A stretch of 30,000 bases of DNA. Source: Neocallimastix lanati (nom. inval.) (lineage: Eukaryota; Neocallimastigomycota; Neocallimastigomycetes; Neocallimastigales; Neocallimastigaceae). Both the position numbers and the translations under genes were made by a program. Every line of letters starts with the position of its first letter. Position 1 is the first letter of the stretch. Of this stretch, positions 10,926 to 24,239 are shown in pieces. The DNA is taken from assembly GCA_016946835.1 (NCBI GenBank), contig JACVTC010000037.1, positions 477,501-507,500 on the forward strand, in the 5' to 3' direction. Below the pieces are notes generated by a model that made no database searches, was not told where the DNA came from, and saw nothing but the letters and a program-made list of their open reading frames with translations.

Positions 10926-11380
10926 AATTTCATCATTATTAAATTTAATAACACTTGATGTATCTATATGATAGCTTTGTGGTCATAATTTTCTCAGTTT
11001 ACTATATTATTGTTGTTAAATTTATTATTAATTTTATTATTATTATTAGTAAAGGAAATTTCATCGTATTTTTGAGAAATTTGGTTGATGGAAGAATCGT
11101 TTATTAAAGGTGAAATTCTGACATTTTATATGGAAGAGTAATATTTTTATGATTGTCTATTAATTTATTTTTATTACCTGAAGAAATATTTTGGATATCG
11201 TTTGTAGGAGTGGAACTATTAAAGTTTTTTGAATTTTATTAAATTATTTCATTGTTTTTCGTTTAAAAAATTTTTAATAACTAAATTTTGATCATTTTTT
11301 AGTAAATTTTTGATTTCCATTGATTTATTTGAATTATTAATAGGCTTACGTGAATCATTATTATTGTTATATATTTTATG

Positions 11381-12060
11381 TCATTCATTACTTGTTTCAT
11401 ATTTAAATAAACATGACTCTTCTTCAATGAATTCTGCATCATTAATATAATGCATTTTATTATTTTCATTTTCAATATCCATGATTATATATGAATATTT
11501 TTTGTCATCAAATCCAAAGAATATGCTCTTCTTAGCAATTGGTAAAAAAAAATTTGATTTATGTTGTGTTCCATCCCTGAAATAATATACACAACCAAAA
11601 TTTTTTAAATGTCTTAACTCTACTGTTTTGGTATAAAATACTTTATTAGGTTTTAAAAATTTATTTCCTGTATGAGGAATTAAATTATAAATATATAACA
11701 TGCCTGTTTTATGGAAAAATTCCAAAAGTTTTCTGATAGCTCTGCCCAATAAAGTATAGTTTTAGCTTAATTTCTAAGAATTCCATTTATTCTTTCAGCT
11801 TTTTCCATTGACTTCAGGACAACTTGGAGGTGAATAAGTTTTTTCTATTCTATTCTTTTTATTTAAAGTATTTGTTAACTGTTTTATTTTTAAACTCTTT
11901 TCCTCCATCTAATTTAAATATTTTAATATTATATTCTTCAAACTGGTTATTTAAGTATTTGATGAATTCCACAATTATTTCGGGGACTTCGGCTTTAGAT
12001 TTTACAGAAATAAATCCTTTGAGATTATATTGGTCTGGGTCACTATTCAAATTAATTTGA
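11381..12060 (-). pseudogene. copia integrase core and C-terminal region, frameshifted
   Basis: Two open segments cover the integrase. The first (about 12050-11859) holds KGFISVKSKAEVPEIIVEF and LDGGKEFKNKTVNKYF, where the usual S-D-N-G is L-D-G-G and the Asp is kept. The second (11749-11381) holds the copia sequence after the catalytic Glu: HTGNKFLKPNKVFY, LRHLKNFGCVYYFRDG, IFFGFDDKKYSYIIMD. Between them, near 11760-11830, SPPSCPEVNG and a shifted AERINGILRN mark the catalytic Glu region broken by a frameshift and a stop. Confidence 0.8.
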
Positions 12061-12840
12061 ATGATATTTTTATATAATCATCCGGTAATACATTTTAGAG
12101 ATATTATAATTTTTTCCTTATCAGTGATCTCCACATGCTGTTCTTCCATATCATCGAAATCTTCTTTCATAAGTTCTAGCTTTCCCGATGATTTGAATTC
12201 TATCTCTATCTTTAATACTTCTTGACTTTTTAAGCCAGTATTCCATATCAGAATTGGAATTTCCATATTTTGACTAAAGTCTTTCCATTATACGGAAATC
12301 ATTATTAATTCTGCTGTTTTTCTCTTAAAACAGACTCATCGATGTTCTTACTGATGATTAGTATCTTATCAGCGTCGATCTTTTCTACTTCCTCAACTAA
12401 TCGGATACGAATGAGAAGATTACCAAAAAAAAAGCTAGTAAGCTGAGTATTGGTGTCAGGTGTCAGTGTGTGGACTATTTTCTGTTGAGGTGTTATTGTT
12501 TTGATTAACCGTAGCATTGTTGGATAAGTACAACAGGAGCTTGCAGTAACATTTTGGTAATTAATTTAGTAATTACCTTGTTAGTAACATCGTTGGCATT
12601 AGAGATGTAAATAAAACCTTGGCCATTAAGTTTTCCAACCACGTCGACTTCCATGAATTCCTTAATAACTTGACGTTTAGGGTCATTGTCAATAAGGAAT
12701 TTCCACTCATTAAAGTTGGACTTTCCATGGAGACGTTGATCCTTAGCTAAGTTAAAGTCTTGCATGATTTCGTAGCGGTGAAGCGGTCTAATTAAGAATT
12801 TTTAATAATAAATGATATGAGTCAACTGAAACTCTTTATC

Positions 12841-13113
12841 TGTTAGCTTTATTATATTTAAATCTATAATAATATTCCTAATAGAATATAGTATACAAGG
12901 GAAATTAAGTGTATAATCTTTTAAATAAGTAATTAAGTCACATGTCACTGAATGAGTTTTCCTTAATATAGAATAAATTAAAAATAAACTAAATAAATAT
13001 TAAAAGATTATTAACATAGATTTATTCAAGTCGATAGATATATATTTAATTATTAGTGTAAATAAATAAATAAATAAATTAAATATATAATAAAATTATT
13101 AGTTTAATCAACA
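12841..13113 (-). repeat. candidate LTR of the copia relic
   Basis: This 273-nt segment starts TGTTAGC and ends TCAACA on the + strand, so it has the TG...CA ends with matching TGTT/AACA tips. It sits directly upstream (minus sense) of the gag piece. Its outer edge touches the AAT array. No second copy was found, and I could not name a primer-binding site after it, so the call rests on position and ends only. Confidence 0.4.
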
Positions 13114-13118
13114 ACATC

Positions 13119-14585
<1,467 letters not shown>

Positions 14586-16538
14586 TTAATTAATTTCTTC
14601 ACTTGGCTTAATAAATAGCATGATTAAGTTAAGAATGATAGCTAATAATACAAGAGTAAAGATAATATATATACCTTTTGTGTTATCCAATGGATCACGA
14701 TTTGGATTTCTAGTAATTTTCATAGCTCTTTTATGATAAACAGATAATGAGTAGATCATGAACAATAAACCTACAAAAGTATATATTACTGAGGTAATAC
14801 CAATAAATTGGAACATACTGTGTTGAAATAATTTATAAGAAGTTTTAGAGACACCATACATAATTAAAGAAAGTGAACAACCTGCTAATAAAATACCAAT
14901 ATTCATATATTGTAAGAAAATTCTTTCATTTGCCATGTGAACCTTTGGTTCAACACGAGTTGGTCTCTTAATCTTTCTTTCTTTCTTTTTCATTTGACCA
15001 ATCTTAATTTGAATTTCTGGATTATTTTCTTCACGAGTACTTGGATCAAATGGAAGGAAGACCTTGGTTGGGGTGTTTTCAATAACGGTAGGAACATGAA
15101 TTGGAGCACGAATATCAATGTGCATTTGGTTGAACCAATATGGATTACGTGGAATACGATGTGGAATTAAAGTGGCACAACCATGACAAAACTTGGAGAA
15201 CTTTGGAGTTTCTTCTACTAAGTGACTATTTTGAATTTCTGTAACCCAAGCTGGTGGTTCTTGACCAACGTGAGTTTGTAATTTTACTTCAAGAACGGCA
15301 TATGGGAAACGACAAATTTCATTTTCTTTTAATTCTTCAAATGGCCAATTTATACCAATATCAGTACGACGCCAGTTACCCTTGGCTCTACCTTCATCCT
15401 CTCGTATGAAAGATAATTCTGTATCTAATGAAATACGAACTCTAGCATCATCTGGTAATTGGAATGCAGTACGGTTATAGAAAGTTCTCATAGTAGGAAC
15501 TAAACGTCTTTCCTTAATAGCCTTTTGGTATTCACGGGAAAGTGTTTCAATTTCATTAATTTCCTTTTCAGTTTTCTTACCTTCAGCACGGTACTGACGA
15601 ATCTTGGCATCCATAGTATATTGACCGGCATTGAAGGCATTAACATTACATTCATCAAGAGCAAATCTTTGCTTTACACTGTTATCCCCGGTCCAATCTT
15701 CATGGTGAGTCTTACGTTCAGCAAAAATTTCCTTATTGGTAACATCACCATACCAACGATAACGAATAGCAATAGCTTGATCTGTCTTTAAAAGACGACC
15801 CATATATAAACCCATATTACTATTATCATAATAAATAGAAGAAATAGCTGGATTGTAAGAACTACCATCCTTTGGTTTGAAAACGTTAATTGGAAGATGA
15901 CGAAGAATAAGAGCTTTTAATTCTGTGACATAATCAGGATGTACCCAATATTTGATAGACTTTCTAACAAAGTTTTGATTACTTAATTTTTTCTTTTCTT
16001 TATTTAAATCACCAGCATTACGAATTAAATTATATATAATACTTAATTTGGTTAAAATGTCGTTTACTACTGTTTTATCTAAGAAAAGATCTGCCCAAAT
16101 TTGTTCCATGGTATCACTAATTTTAATATCTAAAACACCACTTTGAGATAATGCGGAATTAATAGATTCCATTAATCTTCTATGAGAAGCAGTGAATTTT
16201 TCTAAAAGACATAAATCTAAAGTAACTGCTTCAACTTCATCTAACATATATTTCCAATAGCTTGGACCAGATAAAATTTGACCATTTACTTCAACTCTTC
16301 TATTATTTTCTTGTTGAACCATACTTTCATATTCACCAACAGCAGCATGTAATCTTTCTAAAACAGCTTTTATAAATGTAACTGGTTTACGAAATTGACT
16401 ATTTAATTGTTTAAGAATTTCTTGTGGAGCAGCTGAACGTCCATCATAACCAATAGCTTTTTCTAAAGCATCTTGATCTGTATAATAGGATTCCCATTTA
16501 TTTATTTTACAATATTCATACTCTTTCATAAAAGGCAT
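14586..16538 (-). CDS. VTC4: vacuolar transporter chaperone 4-like polyphosphate polymerase (SPX-VTC-DUF202)
   Basis: Catalytic subunit of the VTC complex, which makes polyphosphate from ATP and moves it into the vacuole or acidocalcisome. It is a single exon of 650 aa; yeast Vtc4 is about 720 aa. Residues 1-175 are SPX-like. Residues 193-480 are the VTC polymerase domain, starting RKSIKYWVHPD, with the tunnel residues IRYRWYG (R259, R261), ERKTHHEDWTG (K276), SVKQRF (K289), DARVRIS (R366, R368), LEVKL (E417) and PKFSKF. The basic linker at 516-530 leads to a DUF202/Vtc1-like part with three membrane helices (about 543-561, 574-597, 622-644). Retained catalytic residues mark it as Vtc4-type rather than the inactive Vtc2/3 type. 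The start is supported by W15 and Y19 aligning without gaps to SPX proteins. Oddly, SPX residues 22 and 26 are Gln and Glu instead of Tyr and Lys, and the lysine-rich helix is missing. Confidence 0.93.
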   Translation of the reverse strand: MPFMKEYEYCKINKWESYYTDQDALEKAIGYDGRSAAPQEILKQLNSQFRKPVTFIKAVLERLHAAVGEYESMVQQENNRRVEVNGQILSGPSYWKYMLDEVEAVTLDLCLLEKFTASHRRLMESINSALSQSGVLDIKISDTMEQIWADLFLDKTVVNDILTKLSIIYNLIRNAGDLNKEKKKLSNQNFVRKSIKYWVHPDYVTELKALILRHLPINVFKPKDGSSYNPAISSIYYDNSNMGLYMGRLLKTDQAIAIRYRWYGDVTNKEIFAERKTHHEDWTGDNSVKQRFALDECNVNAFNAGQYTMDAKIRQYRAEGKKTEKEINEIETLSREYQKAIKERRLVPTMRTFYNRTAFQLPDDARVRISLDTELSFIREDEGRAKGNWRRTDIGINWPFEELKENEICRFPYAVLEVKLQTHVGQEPPAWVTEIQNSHLVEETPKFSKFCHGCATLIPHRIPRNPYWFNQMHIDIRAPIHVPTVIENTPTKVFLPFDPSTREENNPEIQIKIGQMKKKERKIKRPTRVEPKVHMANERIFLQYMNIGILLAGCSLSLIMYGVSKTSYKLFQHSMFQFIGITSVIYTFVGLLFMIYSLSVYHKRAMKITRNPNRDPLDNTKGIYIIFTLVLLAIILNLIMLFIKPSEEIN

Positions 16539-19500
16539 GGTGACTAATTCTATGTAGATATTTAATTATGTTTAAAATTTGCTTATTTTTATAACTTTTA
16601 TATTCCAATATTTTATATATTTTATATATTTTATATATTATATTATTTTTACAATTATTATATAATTTATTATATTTTTTAATTATTTTTAAGTGTTTAA
16701 AAAATATTTCATAATGAATAGTAGTAAATAGAATATTATAATGAATAGAGAATTTTTTATTGTATATTATTATCATTATATAATATAAATAGTATTACAA
16801 GGTTTATTATTAATGATATATAATGTATAGATATGAAATTATATATTTGAGATATTTTAATATAAATATTATATAAAAAATATATACATATATATATATA
16901 AATATATATTAATAATTTATTTTTAGTAAAAAAAAAAAAAAAAAAAAAAAAAGAATCTATAATTGTATGTATCTATATAAATTAAAATTAAATATTCTGC
17001 ACTATAAATACTAAAACTTTCATATACATTATTATGATTATTATTAAAACATTTCTACTTTGATAATACTTTGTTTACTTATTAATAATTTGAATTTTTA
17101 AAAGTATATGTACCAAATATAAATTATTTAATGTATTTAAATATTTTTTTTCAACTTTTATATATTTAAAATTATTTAAATCATTTAAAATTAAGATATA
17201 TCATTTAGTTGTATTTGTTAAGACTTTGAAATAATTTGTACTTTACTTTTTGAATTTGTATATTTTATTATTTATTTCTGGCTTTTATGTTTTGGCTTTT
17301 ATTTTTATTTATATTTTGCTACTGTTTCTTTTCTTTAACTTTTTTCTCTTCTCTTCTATGTTTAAAAATTTTAAATTTATATAATCAAAACTATTATATA
17401 TGAAAAAAATTAAATAAAAGACTAAAAAAAAAAAAAAAAAGAATTTCAGCTACGAATGAAAGATATTATCAAAAAAGAATTATATTATATATAATTATAT
17501 ATAATTAAAATTCAAAAAAATTTTTTTAAATAGGATAAAAACAATTATAAAAATAGTTTAAATAATAAAACTATAAATAATAATAAATTAATAAATGATT
17601 TAAATAATAAATTATTATTATTACTATAAATAATAAATAACAGTTAAACAATTGAATAAATATTAAATAATAAATAATAATTAAATAATTGAATAATATA
17701 TAATAAATGAATAATATATAATAAATGAATAATATAATTATAATTATAATTATAATAATTATAATTATAATAAAAATATTATATTTAAAGAACTTTACCA
17801 ACCATTTATTTAGTATACCACAATAAATAATTAATACATATTATCATATATAATTTAACATAATAATAATTATAATAAATATTAATTAAATAATAATTAT
17901 AATAATTATATTTAATTAAATGGTGATTAATGTAAATGCCATTAATTATGATTATATATATGAAGTATATTCAATAATTATTGATGACATATATAAATTT
18001 AAAATTTTAATATATTATAATATTTTTATTATATAACAAAAAGATATTAATCATTAAAACAATCTGTTAAATACAATAATGAATTAAACTATATATATAA
18101 AAGTTAGGATAATGAATTAAATTATATATATATAGATTATAGATTAATTTTTTTTTTATTTCTTAAAATCCTTATTACTTTATTCATCTCTTTTATTTTT
18201 CTTATTATATTGAACTAGGATAGAAATATCAAAAATAAACTAACATGAATATATATGTAATTTATTATTTAAGTCATTTTATATTCATTTAAATATAATA
18301 TATTAATAGTAAATAAATTGTTAGTAATCATTTTACATAAATTGAATTAACTTTATTTAATTCAAATTAAATTAATCTATTGTTTTATATATAACGGTAA
18401 AAAACAAAAAACAAAAAAAAAAAAAACAGGCACAAAAAAAAATTAATAGAGAGTAGTTATGATAATTTATTTTTCACATTTTAAAATTGTATTGATTTAA
18501 TCATTAATAAATTAATATTTATATATGATTATTGTTAAAAGATTTCAAATTTAATTTTTAAAATTTTTGTATAAAGCTTTACATTAAAAAAAAAAAAAAA
18601 AAAAAATTAAAAATAAAAAAGTATATAGAATGATAAAAATATGTTATATTGTAATTTATAAGGTGATATATGATAATGCGATGTTCAGAAATAAAAAAAT
18701 AAAAAAAAAAAAGAAAAAAAAAATAGTGCATTTCATTTAAAATTTAATTGTATCATATTGAGTAAATATTACAAGTTAATAAAAATAAATATAATTAAGA
18801 TAAAATGAATTATTAAATTATTTAAGAATGAAAATAATATAATTAATTATATATAAAATTTAAATTATTTATAATTTATTATAAATAAATAAATAGATAA
18901 ATGAATAAATAAGTATAACATATCTTATGTAATAATTTAAGTATGTAATAAAATAATTATAATTAAAATATTTAAAAATTATATAATATACATATATTAA
19001 TTTTGTTCCTTTTAGAATGATTAAAAATCAAAAACAATTTTATTATTATAAAAGTATCAATAATATTGAATATAAAATTGTAATTGAACAATAGCAAAAA
19101 ATATAATGAAAATAATTCATATAATATTAGATACGTGATAAATATTAAAACTCATTTATTATTACACAATTACAAAAATAAGAACATGCACAAAAATAAT
19201 TAAACAATTTAGATCGAGAATAATGAATGATTATTAATAAAAGATATATTGTTGGATTTGTAAGAAATTAAGTATCTTTATTTAATCATTAATTAATAAA
19301 TAATTAATTATTAAAAGATATATGATTAAATGATTTTTTTTTTTTAATAATAAAATAAAAAAAATTTAAATACTTATAATTTATATTATAATATCAGTAT
19401 TAAATTTTTTTTGATTTATTATTGTACAGAAATTTAATAGTATTATAATTTAATTATAATATTATTATTATTATTATATATTTTAACATACTTGTAACTA

Positions 19501-20074
19501 AAAGTTAAATCTTTTAAATATTTATATTGTCAATTGACTTTTATATGCTTATATAATAATAATTAAATATGAAAAAAAAATTAAAAAATATATTTCATTC
19601 CAATTAGTATATTGTCAAAGAAAGGTTCATTAAATATAAAATATTATTTTAATATAAGGCATAGTAAATAATATATATTAATACTAATTTATATTTGATA
19701 TGATTATTAATAATAATATTAATAATATTAATTTTTTATTTAAAATTTAAGAATTTTAATATTGTTATACTCTTTTTATCTTATTGATATAACGAACTCT
19801 TTTATTAAAATATACTTTTTTAAAAAAGAAAAAAAAAAAGTTTAGTATTAACTTTTAAAACATTTAATTTATTAATGTTTATTTTATTTATATATTTATT
19901 TGTTTTATTTTTTTTTTTTTTTTTTTTTTTTGCTGATTTTTATTTTTTAACCAACTAAAATGAAAACTTTAATATATATTTTATTTTTTTTTTATAATTA
20001 TTTTTTAAATGAGCAATTTTGTATCTATATAAATTATTGAAATATTCTATCAACAAATACTATACATAAATTTT
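16539..20074. other. non-coding A+T-rich region upstream of VTC4
   Basis: About 3.5 kb without a supportable gene. The promoter of the minus-strand VTC4 gene should lie in the left part. A pyrimidine-rich patch at about 17285-17360 (purine-rich on the VTC4 strand) is the only compositional departure I see. The rest is TA-rich with A/T runs. Confidence 0.6.
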
Positions 20075-20727
20075 AATAAATAATAAATAATAAATAATAA
20101 ATAATAAATAATAAATAATAAATAATAAATAATAAATAATAAATAATAAATAATAAATAATAAATAATAAATAATAAATAATAAATAATAAATAATAAAT
20201 AATAAATAATAAATAATAAATAATAAATAATAAATAATAAATAATAATAATAATAATAAATAATTAAATAAAAATTAATAAATAAATAAATAATAAATAA
20301 TAAATAATAAATAATAAATAATAAATAATAAATAATAAATAATAAATAATAAATAATAAATAATAAATATAAATAATAAATAATAAATAATAAATAATAA
20401 ATAATAAATAATAAATAATAAATAATAAATAATAAATAATAATATTAATAATAATTAAATAAAAATTAATAAATAAATAAATAATAAATAATAAATAATA
20501 AATAATAAATAATAAATAATAAATAATAATAAATAATAAATAATAAATAATAAATAATAATAAATTATAAATGATACATGATAAATAATAAATAATAAAT
20601 AATAAATAATAAATAATAAATAATAAATAATAAATAATAAATAATAAATAATAAATAATAAATAATAAATAATAAATAATAAATAATAAATAATAAATAA
20701 TAAATAATAATAAATAATTAAATAATG
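20075..20727. repeat. AATAAAT/ATAATAA heptamer array with higher-order repeats
   Basis: About 650 nt of ATAATAA-type 7-nt units. The array is interrupted near 20240-20290, 20365, 20430-20485 and 20560-20580. The interruption beginning TAATTAAATAAAAATTAATAAATAA occurs at 20261 and again at 20452, 191 nt apart, so a block of heptamers plus spacer has been duplicated as a larger unit. Confidence 0.92.
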
Positions 20728-20895
20728 AATAATTAAAAAATAATAAAGAAATTAATAAAGATATTTAATAATTGTAAATTATTATATATTGCTAAATATC
20801 AATTTTATAATATAGGAAAATCTAAATTAAGAAAGACTTAATTTCTTTGTTACTATTTATACTATTATACCATTTTTGTAAAAATTTTTGTATTT

Positions 20896-21058
20896 TAAAA
20901 ATATAGAATTGACAAGTAATTTCATATAATCAATATATTAATATAATATATAAAAATATAGAGTTGACAAGTAATTTCATATAATCAATATATTAATATA
21001 ATATATAAAAATTAGGTTGACAAGTAATTTCTTATAATCAATATATTAATATAATATA
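20896..21058. repeat. 55-bp tandem repeat, three copies
   Basis: Copies at 20896-20950, 20951-21005 and 21006-21058 (55, 55 and 53 nt) share TTGACAAGTAATTTC followed by ATAATCAATATATTAATATAATATA with only a few differences. They adjoin each other with no spacers. A fourth partial start (TAAAAATATATTG) follows at 21059. Confidence 0.93.
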
Positions 21059-21066
21059 TAAAAATA

Positions 21067-22275
21067 TATTGTACCTATTATATTTAAAATTTTTTGGTTT
21101 GTTATTTAAAAAAAAAAAAAAAATTAAATGATAAAAGGGAGCCTTTTTTTTTTAATTATTATTACTTGAATTTAAAATATAACAATTAATATAATTTAGC
21201 AATACAAACTAATATACATCAATACTTGGTACATAAATTATTGAGCTTAGAGTTTTTTTTTTTTTTTGTAAAAATCAAAATTAACTATAAAAATTAGTAA
21301 TATTTATTAAATTTATTACTTTTTTTTTAAAAAAAATTATTCAAAGAGAATTCAAATTAGAGTGAAAAAAAATTATGTATATAATATATATATAAATTAA
21401 TAATAAATAAATGAATATTAATACATAAATAAATAAATGATAATAGAATTATAATTAAAATTATATTTACTTTGAATTAACACATTTCTTATAATTGATT
21501 AATTATTTAATATTTATTCATAAATTATCATTCATTCATTCATTTGATATTAGTATTTATTAAATTATTTAATCATTTATATATTGATAATAAAATAATA
21601 TATTCAAATTTATGAAAATAATAAAATTATTTTTATAATTTTTAATTATTCATAAAGTTTTTTTTTTTTTTTTTTTTATAATAGAATTTATTATTAACTG
21701 TTTATTTATGAATAGACCTGTCCTTCCATGTTTTATTTAAAATTAAAATATATATTTTTTTTCAAAAGCCAAGCTTAATAAAATAAAATGCTTAAATTAA
21801 TATATATTATCTTTAATACTGTGATTAATTAATAAAAGAATGATTTTGTTAAAAAAAATTAAAAATGATAAAATTGTTATATTAAATATAACTAAATGCA
21901 TGACATTTAAATTAGTATAAATAAAGTGGTTTAAAGGTTTATAATAATAATAATAATAATAATAACAATAACAATAATAATAATAAAAAACAAGATAATT
22001 AATAAATTGTCAGTAAATTTTATTGTTTTTTATTTTATATTGATCTTACTATGGTAGATAAAAATAAAATATTAGTAATAAAAAAAAATTAAATAAAGGA
22101 TAATCGGGAAATGCCGTTAACATTCCTAATAAATTTATTATTATGAAAATAACTAATTTTATAAATGTTTAAATTGCTATTCACATAATTAAATAATTCC
22201 TTCATTTATAACTTAAATGGTAATAAATAAATAATAACTATTTGTTCAATCTTTCCAATAAAGTTTTTATATATT

Positions 22276-22306
<31 letters not shown>

Positions 22307-22362
22307 CTGGTTGAAAAATGTTTTTGGTTCTTTTTTAAGTAATAAAAATTAACAAGTACTAC

Positions 22363-22399
<37 letters not shown>

Positions 22400-23323
22400 T
22401 TGATACAAAAACATTTTAAGAAAAGTAATAAGTATTTGGAATTTTTTGGATACATGTTATTAAAAAAATAAAAAATAATAAAAAAAGTTTTTTATATTTC
22501 AATAATTTGATATCTATGACGAAACAAATGTTTTTGTTTTTTGTTATATCACAATTTATTTTACCGAATAATATGGAATAGATGTATTTTTAATAAATTT
22601 ATTCGTATCTATTAATAATATTAAAGAGAAAATATTATTTAATAGATATTGTATTAAATAATATATGTAAAATACATTAAATTAAAGGAGAGTATAATTA
22701 GAGAAATAATAATTTGGGTATATGAATATTAGTAAAAAAATTCTTTAAAATTTTAATTATTTTTTTATACCTAATAATTCTCATATAAAAATATAGTTTA
22801 ATAATGAAAATAAAATTTAATACTCTGAATTTTAATATATTAAACTTTATTTTATATAAAATTTATTTAAAAATATATGATTTTTTTTTCTATATTATTT
22901 AATTATATTAATTCACTATTATTAATAAAAGAAAAAAGATGATATGTATTATATATAATTTGAAATAAATATATGAATAAATACATATATTATAAATAAA
23001 ACTTAAAATATTTATTATTAGTAAATTCAAATTAATAATTATATCAAATCTTTATCAAAATAAAATTTTAAAGTGTTTAAAATTTTAAAAGATTTTGGTA
23101 GTATTAAGAAATTAATTTTTATCATTTTTATAATTTATTGTAAATATTAATATACTTTTTTATTGAGAATAATTGAATATATTTATTTTATTCTTTTGTT
23201 TATATCTTTATCATTATTATTTTGAGTTTCCTAGTCATCAATGATCTAGTTTTGTATATATTAAGTTGATTTTTACACAGACTTGAATTTTTCACAAAAT
23301 TTTAATAAATATAAATCAATTTT

Positions 23324-23362
<39 letters not shown>

Positions 23363-24239
23363 TATATATATATATATAAATGAGATTAATGACAACCTTA
23401 TATAAATGTCTTTAATTCTTTTAATGCTTATGAATATATATTTAATTATATAAATAATTAATGCTTCCAATAAAATTTGATAGAACTACCAATTAGAAAT
23501 GTAAAAAAAAATATATATATCCTTTTTTTTTTTTTTTTTTTTGTTGTTGTTGTTAAAAAAATATGTTTATTTTAAGAATTTTAAAAATAATTTTAAATAT
23601 GAATAAAATTATTATTATTTACTAATTTTATTATTTATTCAAATTAAATAATAATAAATAAATAAATAATAATTTTAATACATAAGTTTATAAATAAATA
23701 ATAATATTTTGTTAAAATTAATAGAACAAAAAAATTATATTAATAAAAAATAATTAGTACTTTATTAAAATTAGTACTTCATTAAATTTTTATGGATGTA
23801 ATTATTGTAATATGAGAAAAAATTGATATTAATATAAATTTGATATATATAATATTTTTTTTAATTCTAATAATTAAAAATGATATTAAAAAAATTGATA
23901 TGGAATATTCAGTTTAAATTTTTAATATATAATTTATTAAAAGCTTACTATTATTGGTACTTCTACAAATAATACAAAAAACTATTACTAATACTAATAC
24001 TAGTACTAATAATTATAATAATTTATTTAATTTACTATTAATAATTAATAATATAATATAAAAAAATGCAATATGTAACATTAAATAAATATTAGTCTTA
24101 AATCAAGCCGCAAATAAATAAATACATGTAAAAAAATTTAAACACTAGACAATTATCAAATTATAGAATCTCAATATTAATAAAAAAATTATTAATAATT
24201 AAATAAATAAATAAATTAAACTTTTATAGATTAAGAGTC
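21067..24239. other. non-coding A+T-rich region
   Basis: About 3.2 kb of A/T-rich sequence with AAT/ATT runs (21941-21985 and 22363-22400), T tracts near 21660, 22280, 23328 and 23523, and no frame with coding character. No RNA gene or further transposon motif was recognised. Confidence 0.6.

Larger units (their letters stand above)
10250..12780 (-). mobile_element. Ty1/copia-type retrotransposon relic (gag - integrase - reverse transcriptase)
   Basis: Minus-strand order fits Ty1/copia, with integrase before RT. A gag-like piece at 12765-12505 contains LHGKSNFNEWKFLI. An integrase core at 12060-11760 has KLDGGKEF with downstream SPPSCPEVNG. A post-integrase piece at 11749-11381 has LKNFGCVYYFRDG and IFFGFDDKKY. 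The start of RT lies at 10925-10560 (EAINSEEKNNWIEAI, QKWVFNTNRD), followed by LVARGF and by LDIKAAYLNAPLD near 10395-10435. These pieces are in different frames with internal stops, so the element is dead. The protease and RNase H regions were not recognised. The left boundary toward the gypsy piece (10075-10250) is unclear. Confidence 0.82.

Noticed and set aside
10066-12060. Plus-strand open frames at 10066-10296 and 11824-12060
   Set aside because: The second is antisense to recognisable integrase. The first overlaps the copia/gypsy junction and matches no family I know.
14937-15791. Two + strand open frames inside VTC4
   Set aside because: Antisense shadows of a strongly supported coding region.
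16516-16776. Minus-strand frame overlapping the VTC4 start
   Set aside because: Lys/Ile/Asn low complexity in another frame. The VTC4 start is fixed by SPX alignment.
20896-21058. CRISPR-like array
   Set aside because: The three units adjoin without spacers and the setting is eukaryotic.
20075-21058. Centromere or replication origin at the satellite cluster
   Set aside because: A+T-rich repeats are compatible with this, but similar composition is everywhere in the window and nothing specific supports it.
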